A DNA stretch of 64,000 bases from Mrakia gelida (GCA_024345305.1 BRON01000005.1:186001-250000), one strand, 5' to 3'. Numbered from the stretch's first letter, positions 10,255 to 22,943 are shown. Notes: generated from the sequence alone by a model not told the origin. Made by a program: numbers and translations.

Positions 10255-12905
10255 ATGTCTGCTAAGGTCTACGTCGGTTAGTAACTCTCTCACTCATCTC
10301 ATACCGGGGTCAGTCGGAGAACATGGGGGGTGGATGAATGCATAGAAGGGGAGGGAGCGAAGGAGGGAAGGGAGGAGGAGTAGAGGAGAGGAGGGATGGA
10401 TGTTTGGTCTACAAACGACTCTCAGCCCTCCCTCCCATCCTCAACAGCTCCAGACCTCGAGTTCCTTCCGAGCACTCGAGCTCGTCTCCAACATCCACCA
10501 ACTCGTTTCGAGACAAGACCTATACTGACTCGCTCGTTCTCCCTTTCCTCCCCCTCCCCCAACCAACTCGCCTCCTCCCATCGTTCCTGGTCCTTCCCTC
10601 GCCTTCCTTGATCCTCTACCCCATCCATCTCGCTACCCATCCATCCAACACCTCCTCACTATCACCACCTTCGTATCTACCAGGAAACTTGTCTTGGAAC
10701 ACCACCGATGACATCCTCATGCAGGTTCGTTCCCTCTTCTTTCTCTTCTCTCGCATCTCATGACTGCTCTCCCTCCTTCCTTCCTCATCCGTCAAAGAAC
10801 CTTGTTTCTGACCTCTTCCTCCGTCTCTTCTCTCTCTACCAGGCTTTCTCCAACTACGGACAGGTCCTCGACGTTCGTGACCCCTTTTCGTTCCCCATCT
10901 CCTCCCTCTATACCTCCTCCCCCTCCTCCAAAACTCGTTTAGGGATCGAAGTCCGTCTCGTGCTCTTCCTCTTCGAAGTCGCATTTGCCTCCGCTCGTTC
11001 CCTCTTCCTACCTCCCCTCCCCTCTTCCTTCCCTCCTTACGGCTCCCCAAAGCTGTATGGAGCTCGACACGAGGACATTGACAACTCCCAACTCGCCAAA
11101 ACACAACAACAACCACTCACACCTCCCCTCCACGCCTGCGGGTTCTCCTTGACTTGTCCTGATCGCTTTCCCTTCTCCCTTTATCCCATCACATGTTCAT
11201 CCCAATCCATCCCCGTCTCGTCACAAACGCAAATTCTGGTCCGCATCCGTCTCCCTTCCCCTCTCGCTCTCGAAATCACAACAACAGTGCATTGTCATGA
11301 AGGACCGAGAGACCGGAAGGTCCCGAGGTTTCGGTTTCGTCGTTCGTTCTAATTTCCTTCTTCTCCCCTTGATCGTCGCCTCGCTTGCTTTCGCTCTCTC
11401 GTTCCGTCGAATCGATCGTTTGAGTGAAAGAAACAGCGAGGCGCCGGTCGTTCGTGTCCGCGAAAAGAACCAACGCTCACCTCTTCCTTCCCCTTCGCAC
11501 CTCTTCTCTCTTCTCAGACCTACGGAGCCCAGCCCGAGGCCGACGCCGCCATCACTGGACTCAACGACCAGGATCTTGATGGACGAAGGATCCGAGTGAG
11601 TCTTGCATCCCTGCTCGAACGAGATGAGGGAAAGACGTCTCGACGTTCGCGTTTCGCTGACCCTTTTCCCCCTTTCTTTCCCTCGTAGGTTAACATGGCC
11701 AACTCCAAGCCCGCTGGAGGAGCCGGAGGATTCGGTGGAGGAGGAGGAGGAGGAGGATACGGAGGAGGACAGGGAGGTTGTGAGTCTCAGCCCTCGTTCT
11801 TTTGTCGTCTTCGAGATGACCGCGTCGAAACGAAGTGAAGACCTCGCGAGCTGACCTCGATTTCTCTCTCTTCTTTCTTTCCCTTAGACGGAGGAGGATA
11901 CGGAGGACAGCAGGGTGGAGGATACCAGGGTGGAGGACAGGGAGGTTACGGAGGAGGAGGTACGTCTCGTTTTCTTCCCTCTTCCCCCCTTCTCCCAGCG
12001 AGCGAAATGCGAGCGAAGTAGTCATTTGCGAGCGTAGAGCGAGCGAACTGTACTCCCCTTCGATTTCCATAGTAGTTCTGCTCTCTCGTCGTCTTTGCGA
12101 CGGGGTGGTCTGACGTGTCTTCTCCCTCTCTTCTCTTCTCAATCCCATCTCTCCCTCTCGATCTCGACGCGACCCCATCGTATCTCCCCTCCTCGGCTCA
12201 AACGTCACTCACCCCTCTCGGTGTAAACTATCCTTTCGTATCGCAGGATACGGAGGAGGAGGTGCGTTTCCTTTCCCTTCTCGTCGTGGTTAATTTTTTG
12301 CGAGCGCGAACACCGGTCCTGACTCTCGCTCCTCTCCCTCGTTCGACCTTTCTTCCTTCCTTCCTTCCTCCTTCATAGGATACGGAGGAGGCGGTACGTT
12401 CTAGTTCTCATCCACCCACCCCATTAGTTTTTGCGAGCGACAACCCTCCCTCTCCCCTCTTCGTTCGAACCACGGGTGAACTGACACCTTCCCTCGAGGG
12501 TGTCTGGCGCGTTTCTTCATTTCCTTTCCTTTCTTCTTCTCCCTCTCGGTTCTGCAGGGTACGGAGGCAGCAGCTACGGGGGTAAGCAGCGACGAGGCCC
12601 GACTCGACTCTCGACAAAACCAACCCAACACACGCGCCGAAGCTCTGGCGTCGACTTTCTTTGTTTCTCCTTCTCGAACGTTGAACGCTGACTCCTCCCC
12701 TTCCTTTGTTTTCGTTTCCGAACAGACTCCGGCTACCAGCAGGGTGGACAGGGAGGTTACGGACAGCAGCAGGGTGGAGGACAGGGAGGTTGTGAGTCTT
12801 CTTTCCTTTTCGTTTTCCCTTCTTCTCGACGAACGAACGCTGACTCGACTTTGTTTCGCTTTCGTTCTTCTTTTCCCAGACGGAGGACAGCAGGGACAGT
12901 ACTAG
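10255..12905 (+). CDS. Glycine-rich RNA-binding protein (single RRM plus Gly/Tyr/Gln tail)
   Basis: ATG at 10255 starts MSAKVYVG. All exons join in phase: GNLSWNTTDDILMQ, AFSNYGQVLD, CIVMKDRETGRSRGFGFV, TYGAQPEADAAITGLNDQ, DLDGRRIR and VNMANSKPAGG. These supply RNP2 (VYVGNL) and RNP1 (RGFGFV) of one RRM of about 80 residues. The tail is built from GGY, GYGGG and GGQQG repeats, ending GGQQGQY and TAG at 12903-12905. This is the plant GRP7, animal CIRBP/RBM3 and fungal glycine-rich RRM architecture, a small shuttling RNA chaperone often induced by cold or stress. The tail is split among tiny exons: 12247-12261 and 12379-12393 (15 nt each), 12558-12581 (24 nt), 12726-12791 and 12880-12905. Each keeps phase 1, so skipping any internal one preserves the frame. 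Confidence 0.9.
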
Positions 12906-13814
12906 ATTGCTGGAAACGAACTCGATCTGAAGTGGTGATCCCAAACCGGAGGAGTGGTCTCGTTGGAGGGGGATGATGGGGGGAAGGAATGGAAAACGGG
13001 GGGCTGGGTTGGTTTGGGGAGGGGTGGTTGGTTCGTCTTTCGTCTAGTTTCGGTAGTTTGTTGTTCGTTCGTTGGTGAGTTCGCGCTTCCCCTCCCTTCC
13101 CCTTACACCCCAACCCAAGTCCGTCGCTGACCTTCGCTTCGTTCGTTCCAGTCCGTCTCGCGTCAAAACCTGGTCTCCCAACTTTCTTCGCCTTCGTCGC
13201 CGGTCCTATTCTGTTTTTCGATCCATCCTCTCTCCCTCTCTCCCTCTCTCGTTTTTCTTTGTTCTCTTCTTTCTTGATTCTCCTTCTGCCTTTCTGTTTC
13301 TCTTTCTTGGTTCTTTCATTCACGACCGTTCAACCTTCTGTTTTTCTCCAACTCACTTTACTCCCTCTCTCGACTCCCTCCCCCTTTTCTTGCGTTTGAC
13401 CTTTCTCTGTGATACGTTCTCGAATTGAATCCCTCTCCCTTTCTACCACACTGTGTCCTTTATCCGACTCTTTGCCCCCGCCCCCGATACTTCTGTTCGT
13501 GTGAAAGTGGAAGGGAAAGCACGAGGAGTGAGAGACGCGACTCGCGAGTCGAGCGAGCTCGATTCGTCGCATGTTCTTCTCTGATGGGGAGGAGGTACTT
13601 GCTGCCCTTGTGCGTTGGAAGAGACGGCGCTGATAGACGAGGGATGAGAGCGAGGGGAGGGAGGGGAGGGGAGGGAGGGAAGCGACGCGTCGCGAGCTGC
13701 GAGGGGGGACGAGAGAAGGGGAACGGAGCGAGCTCACGCCTTCCTTCCTTCGACCTTCATCCACGACCTCCCTCCCCTCTTTCTCCTCTCTTCTTCTTAC
13801 CCTCGTCGCTCGAC
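12906..13814. other. 3' UTR and upstream region, pyrimidine-rich
   Basis: About 900 bases between two + strand genes. The first half is G-rich 3' trailer of the RRM gene. From about 13200 to 13500 it is a long C/T-rich tract, and 13600-13700 is G/A-rich. No gene is supported. The last 100 bases are CT-rich promoter-like sequence ahead of the BTB start. Confidence 0.4.
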
Positions 13815-15560
13815 ATGCCTCCTAGAGCCTCCTCCTCCAGTTCCAGCAACCCCTCCTCCTCCAAGAAACGTAAAACAGCTCTGGACGAAGCCGACTCGAA
13901 CGATCCTCCTCCTCCTCCTTCACCTTCGACCTCCTACTTCTTCGCCGACGGAAACGTCCTTCTTCACGTCGAGGACACGCTCTTCAAGGTCTACAAGAGT
14001 GTCCTGGAAAGGGCCGAGGTCTTCGCTGATACCCTCCTCGTCCGACGGGAGGAAGGAGGACTCCCAACGATCAAGCTCACGGACGAGAAGGAGGACTGGG
14101 AGCTGCTTCTGAGAGCGCTTTACGACGGCTTGTACGTGCTCAGAACCGCTGTTTGCACTCCTTCTACTCGTAGGACTGACCTAGCTCTCTCTTCGCGCCC
14201 AGTGCCTTCGCCGAAAAGCTTCCTACCCTGCTTCAAACTCGCTCTCTCCTCATCCTCGCCGACAAGGTCAGCTCGTTTCCCCCTTTCGCTCGTCTCTTCG
14301 CCTTTCTCTCGGACCTGACGACTCTATCTCCAGTATAACCATCGCCCCATTCTGGAGGCGGCCAAAAGCTCGTTCGTCGCTCGGTCAACCTACGAAGAAA
14401 CGCACCGGAACAGAACGTACGAGACGGAGCAGCAGTATCAGACCTACCTTCACGACGACGACTTCCCTCCCTCCTCCGACAACGCTCGTCGCGGTCTCCT
14501 CGCTCTTCAAGAGGGATGCGACCTCGACAGGTCGTCAGTTCGATGGATACACAACTACGTCGCCTTGAAGCTGCCCACAGATCGGAACCGATTCGTGCAC
14601 GAGTACGAGGACAAGGACGAGACGAGGGCGTGCTGGTTTCCTCGAGCGATGTCCATGGATACTCGTGAGTTCAGTTCTTCTGTTCCTTGGGTCTCGTTTC
14701 CACACGAGTCGAGTAATTTACGTTCCTCTCACACCTCCCTCCCTTCCTTCCTGCGACACGCCCCCCCCCCCCCCCCCCCCTCTCCTTCTTTGGCAGACCT
14801 CTCCATCCTCCTCCGAGTCGACCATTTCGCCTCCCTCGCCTTCGACAGTTGGAGCGACTCCGAGATCCTCGACAAACACGACGACAAGATCTGTCGTCAG
14901 ACCTCTGCCTGTAGAGAAGTCCTGTCCAACTTCTGGCCGAAAAGTCAGACGCGGTTCAGGCGGGAACCGTTCGACGTCGCGCTCAAGAAGTTGGCTGAGT
15001 ACTACGAGACGGAGGTCTCGGTACACATGAATCGGTCATGCAAAAGCTATGCTTCGCAATTCTGGGATACGACTATAGCCGATGTGAGTAACCCCCTTCT
15101 CCGTCCTCTGGTTCGCTTGGGAGAAGCGGGTCGGTTGGTTCGCGTCGAGCTGAACCTGTCTCCTCCTTCCCTTGTTCTTTTTCTTCTTTTCTCTCTCCAG
15201 TTCAAGACGGAGATTGGAGAAGGACTTCGACCCCTGATTTTCGCTAGCCTAGATCTTTTTCTATCCCATGACCCTCCTCCATCGATTTCTCGTTTCATAG
15301 GCGGAAAGCGAAATCGAAAGATCCTCGACGACGACGCGTCGTCGCGCTCTCTCTACCCTCCCGCCCTCTGGGCTCAGCCAACCCATCCATCTCTCCCTCC
15401 ACCCAGCCCACCCATCTCTCCCTCCATCTCCCTCTCCCACTCCGGCAGTCCGAAAAAAGGGTATCAAATCGCATCCTCATCATCCTCCTCGTCCCAAAAG
15501 CAAAAGCGTCTCGTCCCATCTCGTCGTCCCGTCGTTCGTTCGTGGTATCATAAAGGGTAA
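13815..15560 (+). CDS. BTB/POZ domain protein (divergent member of the local BTB family)
   Basis: ATG at 13815 gives MPPRASSSSSSNPSSSKKRK, a Ser/Lys-rich leader like those of the BTB genes at 45-54 kb. The BTB fold follows: FFADGNVLLHVEDTLFKVYK, SVLERAEVFADTLLVR, LPTIKLTDEKEDWELLLRAL, then across introns AFAEKLPTLLQTRSLLILAD and YNHRPILEAAKSSFVARS. Later exons (about 14797-15083) give ILLRVDHFASLAFDSWSDSE and VALKKLAEYYETE. BTB domains dimerise and often link substrates to Cullin-3 or act in transcription complexes; no Kelch or MATH partner is seen. An intron contains a 20-base C run at 14761-14780. The 3' end is unsure: the frame after the last clear exon (FKTEIGEGLRP) stays open to TAA at 15558-15560, but the paralogs stop soon after the equivalent splice. 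Confidence 0.65.
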
Positions 15561-15869
15561 ACAAGGAGTCTCGTGGCGGGTATGTGTCAAAGCGAAGAGA
15601 GAGTGCAGAGAGTAGAGTAAGATGAGGGAACCGAGAAAGAAACCTTGAATAAAGGAATCGGATGGGAAGAGTGAGCGAGAGACGGAGGGTAAGATAGGGT
15701 TCGTGGAAGTAAGAGCGTTAAGATGTGGTAGGATACCGAGAGAGAGAGAACGAAACCAAGTGAGAAAGGAAGGAAGCCAAGAAAAGTTCGAGCAAAAGTT
15801 CGAACGGGAACCAAGAACGAAACCGAAAGACGAAAACGAAGAGAGCCAGAGAAGACGACGCGACCTCGC
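15561..15869. other. Convergent 3' region
   Basis: About 310 bases between the BTB gene and the end of the RhoGAP gene. It is purine-rich on the + strand with no supported gene. Confidence 0.35.
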
Positions 15870-18800
15870 TCAACTCCTCGACGCCGCAGCCCCTCCTCCC
15901 TCGAGCGCCTTCACAGCATCCAGCACCGTCCTCCCCACTCCCTCCTCCAACCCACCTCCATGCCCACCCCCACCTCCAAGCCCAACCATCGCGCTCCCTC
16001 TCTTCCACATCCCTCCTCTCTTCCCACTGCTCTCCGAGCTCTTCAGCGGAACAGCACTTCCAGGGAGGACAGCACCCTTCGAGGACCCGAAGAATCCTCC
16101 TCCTCCTCGGTGGAACGGCTTGGAAGAGCTCGATGTGACGAGCGAGTCGTTGGGGAGGGGAGGGTGAAGCGAAGCCGCATCGGGGGAGGGTGAGTTGTTG
16201 CTGTGGGAGGAGTTGTTGCCTGAGCGTCGGAACGAGTGGAACGTAGGGGTAGTGGTAGATTTGAACCTATCCGAGATGGGAGTTCCGAAGATGTGTCGAC
16301 GAGCCGCTACGACTCCTGTGGGAGGGAGGACGTCTGCTGGGGGTGCGTCGGTGGAGGGCGAGGAGGGTGAGGGTTTGGCTTCCTCCGAGGCTCGGCGAAC
16401 GATGCTGTTGTTGCTGCTTGAGGCGGTGGTGGTGGCAGGGGAGAAGAGGAGGGATGACTGAGGTGGAGGTGCCGAGTTGGAGTTCGAGGAGGGGAGAAGG
16501 AGGTCGACGAAGGAAGCGTTCTTCCTGCTCGGGCTCAGGGAAGTTCGATCCTTCTTTGAAGACGACGCAGATGCCGCGAGGATCTCTTCCACTCCCTCCT
16601 CGTGGTTCGATCCGCTTCCCGACGACGTCGATCGAGGAGGGGAAGACATGTTCCTCTTCTTCCCCATCGATCCTCCTCCTCCGTTCCACGCTGACGGGAC
16701 GGCTCCTCCTCCTCCTCCTCCTTCGGACGCGACGGGAACCCCGAGCTTCAAGAACAACCCCCCCTTCTTCGCAGGACTCTCCCATCCCGTCGATGTCGAT
16801 CCTGAGTGCGAAGGCTCCTCCTTGGGAATCGTAGCGAACGACGGGAGAGGCGAAGTCGAAGGGACTCGGACGTCCAGTCTCGGAGGATCGACGTCGGCCA
16901 TCTGCTTGCGAGGTGAAGTCCTAGGAGGAGGGACCGACGAGTTGATGTTGTTGTCGGCGGCTTTGGGTCGAGGAGGGAGAAGAGGAGGGTTGGAAGAAGC
17001 GAGGGGGGGACTGGAGTCCGGCGCTGGCGAGTGGTCGAGGAGGAAGGTGTGGTTCTCGACGAGAAGGCGAAGGAAGGGAGGGGAGAGGCAGAGCGAAGGG
17101 CAGAAGACGAGGAGGAGGTTCGAGAGGGTCATCTTGTTCTCGTGAGAGAATTTTGACTGTGACAAAACGAACGCGAGAACGGCAGAGAGAGGTTCGTCAG
17201 TTTCGAAGCTCGAACGCAAGCTCGACGCGTCTGTATTTATATCCGCTACTCACCGTATGATCCAACAAACACACCACCGCCTTCAGCAACCACCAGTGCA
17301 CCTCAGGAAGCTTCCCCAACAGCTCCTTCACCTCCTTGAGCAACGCAGCCTTCTCGTCCCCTCCCTTGAGCGAACCCTCGGGTCTCGCGACAGAGGAGAC
17401 TCCGAACCCTTGATCTCGAGCGGGCGAGCCGGTGTACTTTCGGAGGACGACGTCGAAGGAGGGAGTGAGGGTGGAGGTGAGGATGGGTGAGGGGACTGAG
17501 GGGCGGGGGAGGGGGTGGCGGGGGGGAGAGATAAAAGAGAAGGAGGGCGAGGTCAGTTCCAAATTCGAACAAGCAAAAGCGAGAGTGGATGGGACGACTC
17601 ACGTTCTCTCAAATAAGCCTTGAACACCGACGCGACAGCATGAGGATCCAGATCCGAAGGGTCCGAAAGAGCAAGATCGATATCTGCTCCCGAGTCGAAC
17701 TGATTCCTCAGCTTTTGGACTAGAGGCGAAAACGAAAACGAGTCAGCTGGAGGTTTCGACGCGACTCTCAACCCACTCTCTCCCTTCCCTTCACGTCTCG
17801 CTTCGTTTCGACACTCACCATGAGTAGCCCTCCCACTAATCCTAAAGATCCCTTCCTCCCTAGGTCCCCAGGTTTCCACTGTCGGACCACCAAAACCCAA
17901 AATCGGTCAGCTCTCTCGTTTCTCTCTCGTTTCTTCCCTTCTCCTCTCCCTCCCTCTCCCCTTCCCAACCCCCCCCCCCCCCCCAAAGAAAAAGGAAGCC
18001 CGCGTCAGACTCACAATAATCCACACACCTAACCACCAGCGCAGGCAGAACCTCCCTCCCCTTCCCGTTCACCACTTCTCCTCCTCCTCCACCACCACCC
18101 CCACCCACAAGTCCCCACGAAGCACCCACCTCTCCAACCTCCCTCCCAAACACCCTCCCCTCCCCCGCCCCAACCAACACCCCAGCAGGTCCGTTCGGAT
18201 CGTACGCGACGACCCTCCTGACTCCTCCTCCACAACCCGACGCGGGCTTAGGGTTGGCGTTAGCATTCGCTCCTCTCCAAGACGAGTTCAAATGTCTCAC
18301 TGCCGTTCCAGGAGCTGAGAACAAGACCTGATGTAAGGGTTTGGGGGATTTGCTGCTTCCATTCCCGTTCGCGTTCGAGGTCGAACTCGACGCGTGATTC
18401 GAACTCGTCGACTCGTTGTTGAAGTACGCGTTCGATTCCGAGTAGACTGCTCCTGCCACTCCACCTACGATGCCTCCCCAGGCGGCGAGGCGGTTGCGCA
18501 TCCCTCCTCCTCCTCCGCCGTTGGAGTTGGAGGGGGCGTGGGTGGGTCGAGTTGGGTGGGAGGTCGAAGGGAGGGAACAGGGGAGGGACGAAGGAGCGAA
18601 TTCGGCTTTGGCGTTGTGTTTCTGGACCTGAGGAGTTGGTCTTGGAGGGAGGAGGGGAGCTGGGGATAAGGGGAGGGGGGAGGGAGGAGTGTTGGTTCGA
18701 CGAAGTTGGTTGGTCGCGTTGCTGTTGGTCGAGTTCGAGTGCGAGTGGGAGTGATGTGGGTGCTGGTGCTGGTGCTGGTTCGATCTGGGAGCGTTAGGAC

Positions 18801-19992
18801 CTCCTCCGGGGACCTCGAGCGTCGTAGGAGCTGTGGAAGGTCTTCTTGAACCGTTCGTCGGGCTGTTGGGAGCGGTGGGCGAGGCGGGGAGAGCTTTGGA
18901 TTGAAGCCAGGTGGGTTTGAGAGGGAGGGAGGGTGCGGAGACCGTTGCTATCGATAACGGCGACGACGAGGACGAGGACGAGGACGAGGGTTGAGGTTGG
19001 AGAAGGTGAGGTTGAGCCGAGAAGGATCGTTGATGGGAGGGTCCGAGGTTGCTCGTCGTCGAGGAAGAGGGAGGAGGAGGGGTTGAGGATCGAGAGGAGG
19101 AGGCGGTGGTGTTGGTGGTTGAAGTGGACGCCCAAAGGGAAGAGGTGTCGTTGGTGAAGGTAGTGGTGTGGGTAGCTGATCTCTGGCGACTCGACGAAGG
19201 GGAGGACGGAGGTTGCTGTTCCGGGGAGAGGGTCGAGGAGGGAGGAGTAGGGAAGATCGACGCTGTTGAGGGTGAGCTCGCAGTTGGCTGGACGAGGGCG
19301 AGGGAAGGAGGAGTAGGGAGAGGTCGAATGGATCCGATGAAGGAGGACGATGCTGAGCTTGGTTGAGGAGTTGGGAGAGGACGAATTGCACCGTTCCTGA
19401 GTTGGGAGAGGGAAGTTGACGAGGAGGAGTTGGAATTTGGTTGTTGAACGTCATCTGGACCTCCCGCGGCGGTCGAGAGGGAAGGAGGAGTCGGCAGGGT
19501 GGTGGTGAGATCCTCGGTTTCTCCTGCTCCTCCCAAGGATGAGGAAGTCGACTGACTCTTCCTTACCCGGGAGGAGGGTGAAGGCGGTAGGTCGACGAGG
19601 GAGAGGTGAGGTTTGACGGTTTCTGCGACGGACACTCTGTTCGCTTCCTCGCCCATCCCTCCTCCTCCTCCTCCTCTCCTCTCCTCCTCCTGCTGATCTC
19701 CTCCCTTCCCAGCCCCAAGACCCTTCCCGTACGTCGCTGCGTTCCCTTTGTCCAAGAACTCCCAACCCTTCCTCAAGCTGACACCTCCCTTCCAATCCTG
19801 ATCGTCGTTGTGTTCTGGAGGAGGTCGTCGTCGAACGAGGAGGGATCCGTCGTCGTCCCAAGACTCCTTCCGCTGATGATCCTGATCAAGCGAGGAGGAT
19901 TGGGATTGAGAGCCAGAGAGCGAGGACGAGGAGAGCGTGGTTTCGACCGACGAGGAAGAGGAGAGGTAAGGGGAGGAAGGAGTGAGAGACAT
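15870..19992 (-). CDS. RhoGAP-domain protein with long disordered N-terminus
   Basis: Taken to start at ATG 19992 (MSLTPSSPYLSSSSSVETT) and to end at 15870. The first 600 or so residues are low-complexity Ser/Pro/Thr/Gln-rich. The RhoGAP domain lies about 18200-17100 and reads continuously through splices: VFGREVGEV, LPALVVRCVDY, then EEGIFRISGRATH whose Arg is the arginine finger (near 17837-17855), KLRNQFDSG, HAVASVFKAYLRE joined to LPSPILT, LLKEVKELLGKLPEVHWWLL, and ENKMTLSNLLLVFCPSL. These are the standard RhoGAP motifs, so the protein should stimulate GTP hydrolysis on a Rho/Rac/Cdc42 GTPase (actin, polarity, wall synthesis). The C-terminus is again Ser/Pro/Gly-rich, with no second recognised domain. 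Upstream in-phase exons (about 20224-20305) suggest the true start may lie as far as 20551. An intron carries a 16-base C run at 17969-17984. Confidence 0.8.
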
Positions 19993-20783
19993 CGAGAGGG
20001 GAGGGAAGGAGGTCCAAGGTCGAGTCCACGGGAGGGAAGGACTAAGTAGGAGGTGGTGGTGGATGAGTGGGGGCAAGAAACCTGAGCGCACGAGCACAAG
20101 GGAAGCAGGGGATCAGGTCAGCTTCTCCCATCTCTCTTGCCCCCTCAAACGAGGCACCCACGAGCTCATCCTCTCGCGAAAGAGGAAAGAGAGGAGAGCA
20201 AGAGCAAACAAGGCCAGCTGAACGACTCACCTCCCGTTCCGTACGGAGCGCAAGCAGCAGGGGAGCTCGCTTTTTGGGGAGAGGAAGAACTAAAGAGGGT
20301 GAGGGAGGGAGGGTAGTCGAGTAAAGGAGTAAGGGTGGAGAGAAGTGCAGGGAGGAGGAGAAGGTTGAGAGGGAAGGGAGAGCAAGAACGAGGTCAGTGC
20401 TTTCTTCGGCCAGCGACGGCGCAGGTTGCTTTTCAAGAGAGGCGTTCTCGAAAGAGACGAAACTTTGTTGAGATTGACTTGATCCGAGATCGAGATGGGG
20501 GGATGTTGAGTGAACACGGGCGAGACGAAGGTTTTCTCCGTTTGGGGGCAAGCGAAAAGGGAGGAAAGGCAGAAGATGGACGACGACATTTCGTTTGGTT
20601 CACGAGTTCGCGACGCGTCCTCCTCGTCACTCCTTCCCTTCCCTCCTGCTCTTCTTCCTTTGGAACATCCAGAGCAAGCACAAATCGAGCACATCGTATC
20701 TCGTACCTCGTCTTCTCGTACACTCCTCGGGCTAGCCCTCCCTCCCTGAGTCCTCGACTCGTCGGTCCTACTGCGTCGTCTCC
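19993..20783. other. Region upstream of RhoGAP, possible extra 5' exons
   Basis: About 790 bases between the RhoGAP start and the MRG15 stop. A minus-strand exon near 20305-20224 (SPQKASSPAACAPYGTG) splices in phase to the sequence just above the RhoGAP Met, and an ORF beginning at 20551 precedes it. This could be a longer RhoGAP N-terminus or 5' UTR introns. Nothing else is recognised. Confidence 0.3.
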
Positions 20784-22793
20784 CTAAACCCTCGACTGAT
20801 TGATGTACGTCGCCGTGGCCAGCTCGTACTCGGGCATGAAGATTCTTTTTTGCTCTTTCACCATGTACCTGTGCGAGCAAACGAAGAGGCGACGCGAAAC
20901 AGGGTCAGCGAGTCACGCGTCGACGAGGTAGAGAACGAGAAGCAGCGCGAAACTCACTTCATGAAGTCCACGATATGCTCCCTCAGGAGCGAGACCGACT
21001 CGGCGTCCATGGAGGTGTGAGCGATGAACGAAGGGAGGTTGACTGTTCCATCAGAGGGCGAGGCGAGGCGAGGAAGAAGGAGCGAGGGAGAAGACCGAGG
21101 TCAGTCAGTTTTTGAAACGCGTAACGAACGGCTCGATGGACGACCCTCCCGACCCAACACAGCATCAAGAGGGAGGCCAGATAGAAAGGTTTGACTCACC
21201 GAACAACCTCAACAGATGCTCCGCCCCGTAGATCTTGCTCGCCTCGAAGACCTCTCCTGACCCACTCCCTCCAGCCGCCTCCTGATGCGACCTTCGTTGC
21301 TCGACGTATTGGATTCGTTCAAAGCGGTAGAGGAGGTTGGATCCTAGAGATCGATCGAAGTAGAGTTGGAGACCGGAGAGAACTTCGGTGAGGATGGCGA
21401 TGTTTTTGCTGTGGGCGAAAGAGGAAGAGAAGAGGAGGGTCAGTGGGGTGAGAGAACGAGAGCGAGCGCGAGGATGAGTGGGGAGTGTTTGAAGAGGGAA
21501 GGGACCAGTCTCTGCGTGTGTGCAAAAGGTGGAGGTGGAAGGGATACTGACTTTGCGTCTCCTCTCCTTTGGTGGCGATGAGAGGGATGAGAGGAGGAGG
21601 TAGGGTTATCGGAAGGGTTGGTGATTCGATCGATAGCGTAGGTTTTGTACTGCTGGATGAGTTCGGCGACGGTTGGTGTTCGAGGAAGGATGACAGTCTT
21701 TTGATAGAAGCACCAGAAACGAGGTGAAGCAAGAGGGTCAGCTTCGAAAGAGGGAGCGAAGAAAGCAAGACGAGAGCAAAGGTCGAGCTCACCTGGTTGT
21801 TCTTCGTGACAGCCTCCCAGTCGTCGACGAGTTGGACTTTGAGGACGTCGGGTATAGGAATCTTGACTTCTGGTCGTCTCAGGTAGTCTCCCTCCTACGA
21901 ACGAAAGGACCCGAACGAAGGAAAGGTTAGCTCTTCTCGACCTTCCACACGCGTCTCCTTCCCCTCCTTCCCAGCCCTCTTCGGACGACGCTGGAAACTC
22001 ACCGACTCTCCCTCCCTCGCTCTCTTCCTAGGACCATGCGACGACCCCGAGATCATCTCCTCCCTTCCCTTGTTCCTTCCTCCTCCCGAACCAGAAGCGA
22101 TGGGGTGGGACGAAGATGAAGCCTTCGTGCTCGGCCCTGCTCCTCCTCCTCCTCCTGATCCTGACGCTACAGAAGGTCCAGGGATGGGAAGGGTTGGAAC
22201 TGGATTGGGAGCGGCTGCAGAAGAGCTAGCTGCTGCTTCTATGGCAGCTGCTTCGAGGAATCGTTGTTGACGAGCAGCGTCGACGAGCTGTTTCTGCTTG
22301 AGGAAGGAGGCTTCGGTGAGCTTGAGGAGGCGGGAAGGAGGAACGTATTCGTCCCAGCTGTGAGCGAGTAGAAGCGTAAAGAAGAGCGGGAGGTCAGTAA
22401 GAGGGTCGATCTACGCGCGATTAGCTCTCGAAGGTGTGCTCGGAAGAAGAAGAGGGGGAGCGAGCGAAGCAGAAGAACGAGACCAAACGAAGGGAGCTCT
22501 CGTGCCTTCTCCTTCTCGACGAACGATGAAGCTCACCTCTGTTTCCAGCCCTTGTAGTGAACCCAGTACTGGGTCTCCATGACTCCCTTCACCGAGGACT
22601 CCCTCTGCGAAATCTTGAGGATCTGTGAGACGTAAAGGAGGGGAGATGGCGCGTCAGCAAGGCAGGAGCGAAGAGGGAGAGGAAGGGAATGAGGTTGAGG
22701 TCAAGCGAGGGAAGGAGGACTGACCTTGGCTTCGTAGATCAGAGGACCATGGAAACAAAGAACCCTCTCGCCTATTTGCCAAGTGAGCGCCAT
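20784..22793 (-). CDS. EAF3: MRG15/Eaf3-type chromo-MRG protein
   Basis: ATG at 22793 (MALTWQIGERVLCFHG) and TAG at 20784-20786. The N-terminal chromo-like barrel reads GERVLCFHGPLIYEAKI, YWVHYKGWK and WDEYVPPSRLLK. A Ser/Gly/Ala-rich linker with RKRAREGE follows. The MRG domain is complete: VKIPIPDVLKVQLVDDWE, LPRTPTVAELIQQYKTYA, SKNIAILTEVLSGLQLYFDR, LLYRFERIQY, IYGAEHLLRLF, NLPSFIAHTSMD, ESVSLLREHIVDFMKY and a short C-terminal extension (MPEYELATATYINQS). Eaf3/MRG15/Alp13 is a shared subunit of the NuA4 histone acetyltransferase and the Rpd3S/Sin3S deacetylase and reads H3K36 methylation. About eight exons, all in phase. The last exon codes for the conserved end of MRG, so the gene looks complete. 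It is head-to-head with the F-box gene, 150 bases apart. Confidence 0.92.
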
Positions 22794-22943
22794 CGAAAGT
22801 GGTGGAAGGGGAGACGAGAGAGGAAGAGGTCGGGAAGGGGAAGGCGTCGAGGAGGGTGATGGGCGGGAGAGAAAGGTCGCGTCTCCTTCCTTTCGAGCTT
22901 GGATCCCAACGTCCAGCGTCTCTTTTTTCTTTCTTCTCTCGAT
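22794..22943. promoter_or_regulatory. Divergent promoter MRG15 / F-box gene
   Basis: Only 150 bases lie between the two start codons, so the genes must share promoter sequence. The right end is T-rich (about 22921-22935). No TATA box is seen. Confidence 0.4.

Noticed and set aside
16195..17145. Overlapping + strand ORFs of up to 222 codons
   Set aside because: They are antisense to the RhoGAP C-terminal exons. They have no splice continuation and show the Arg/Gly-rich composition typical of shadows.
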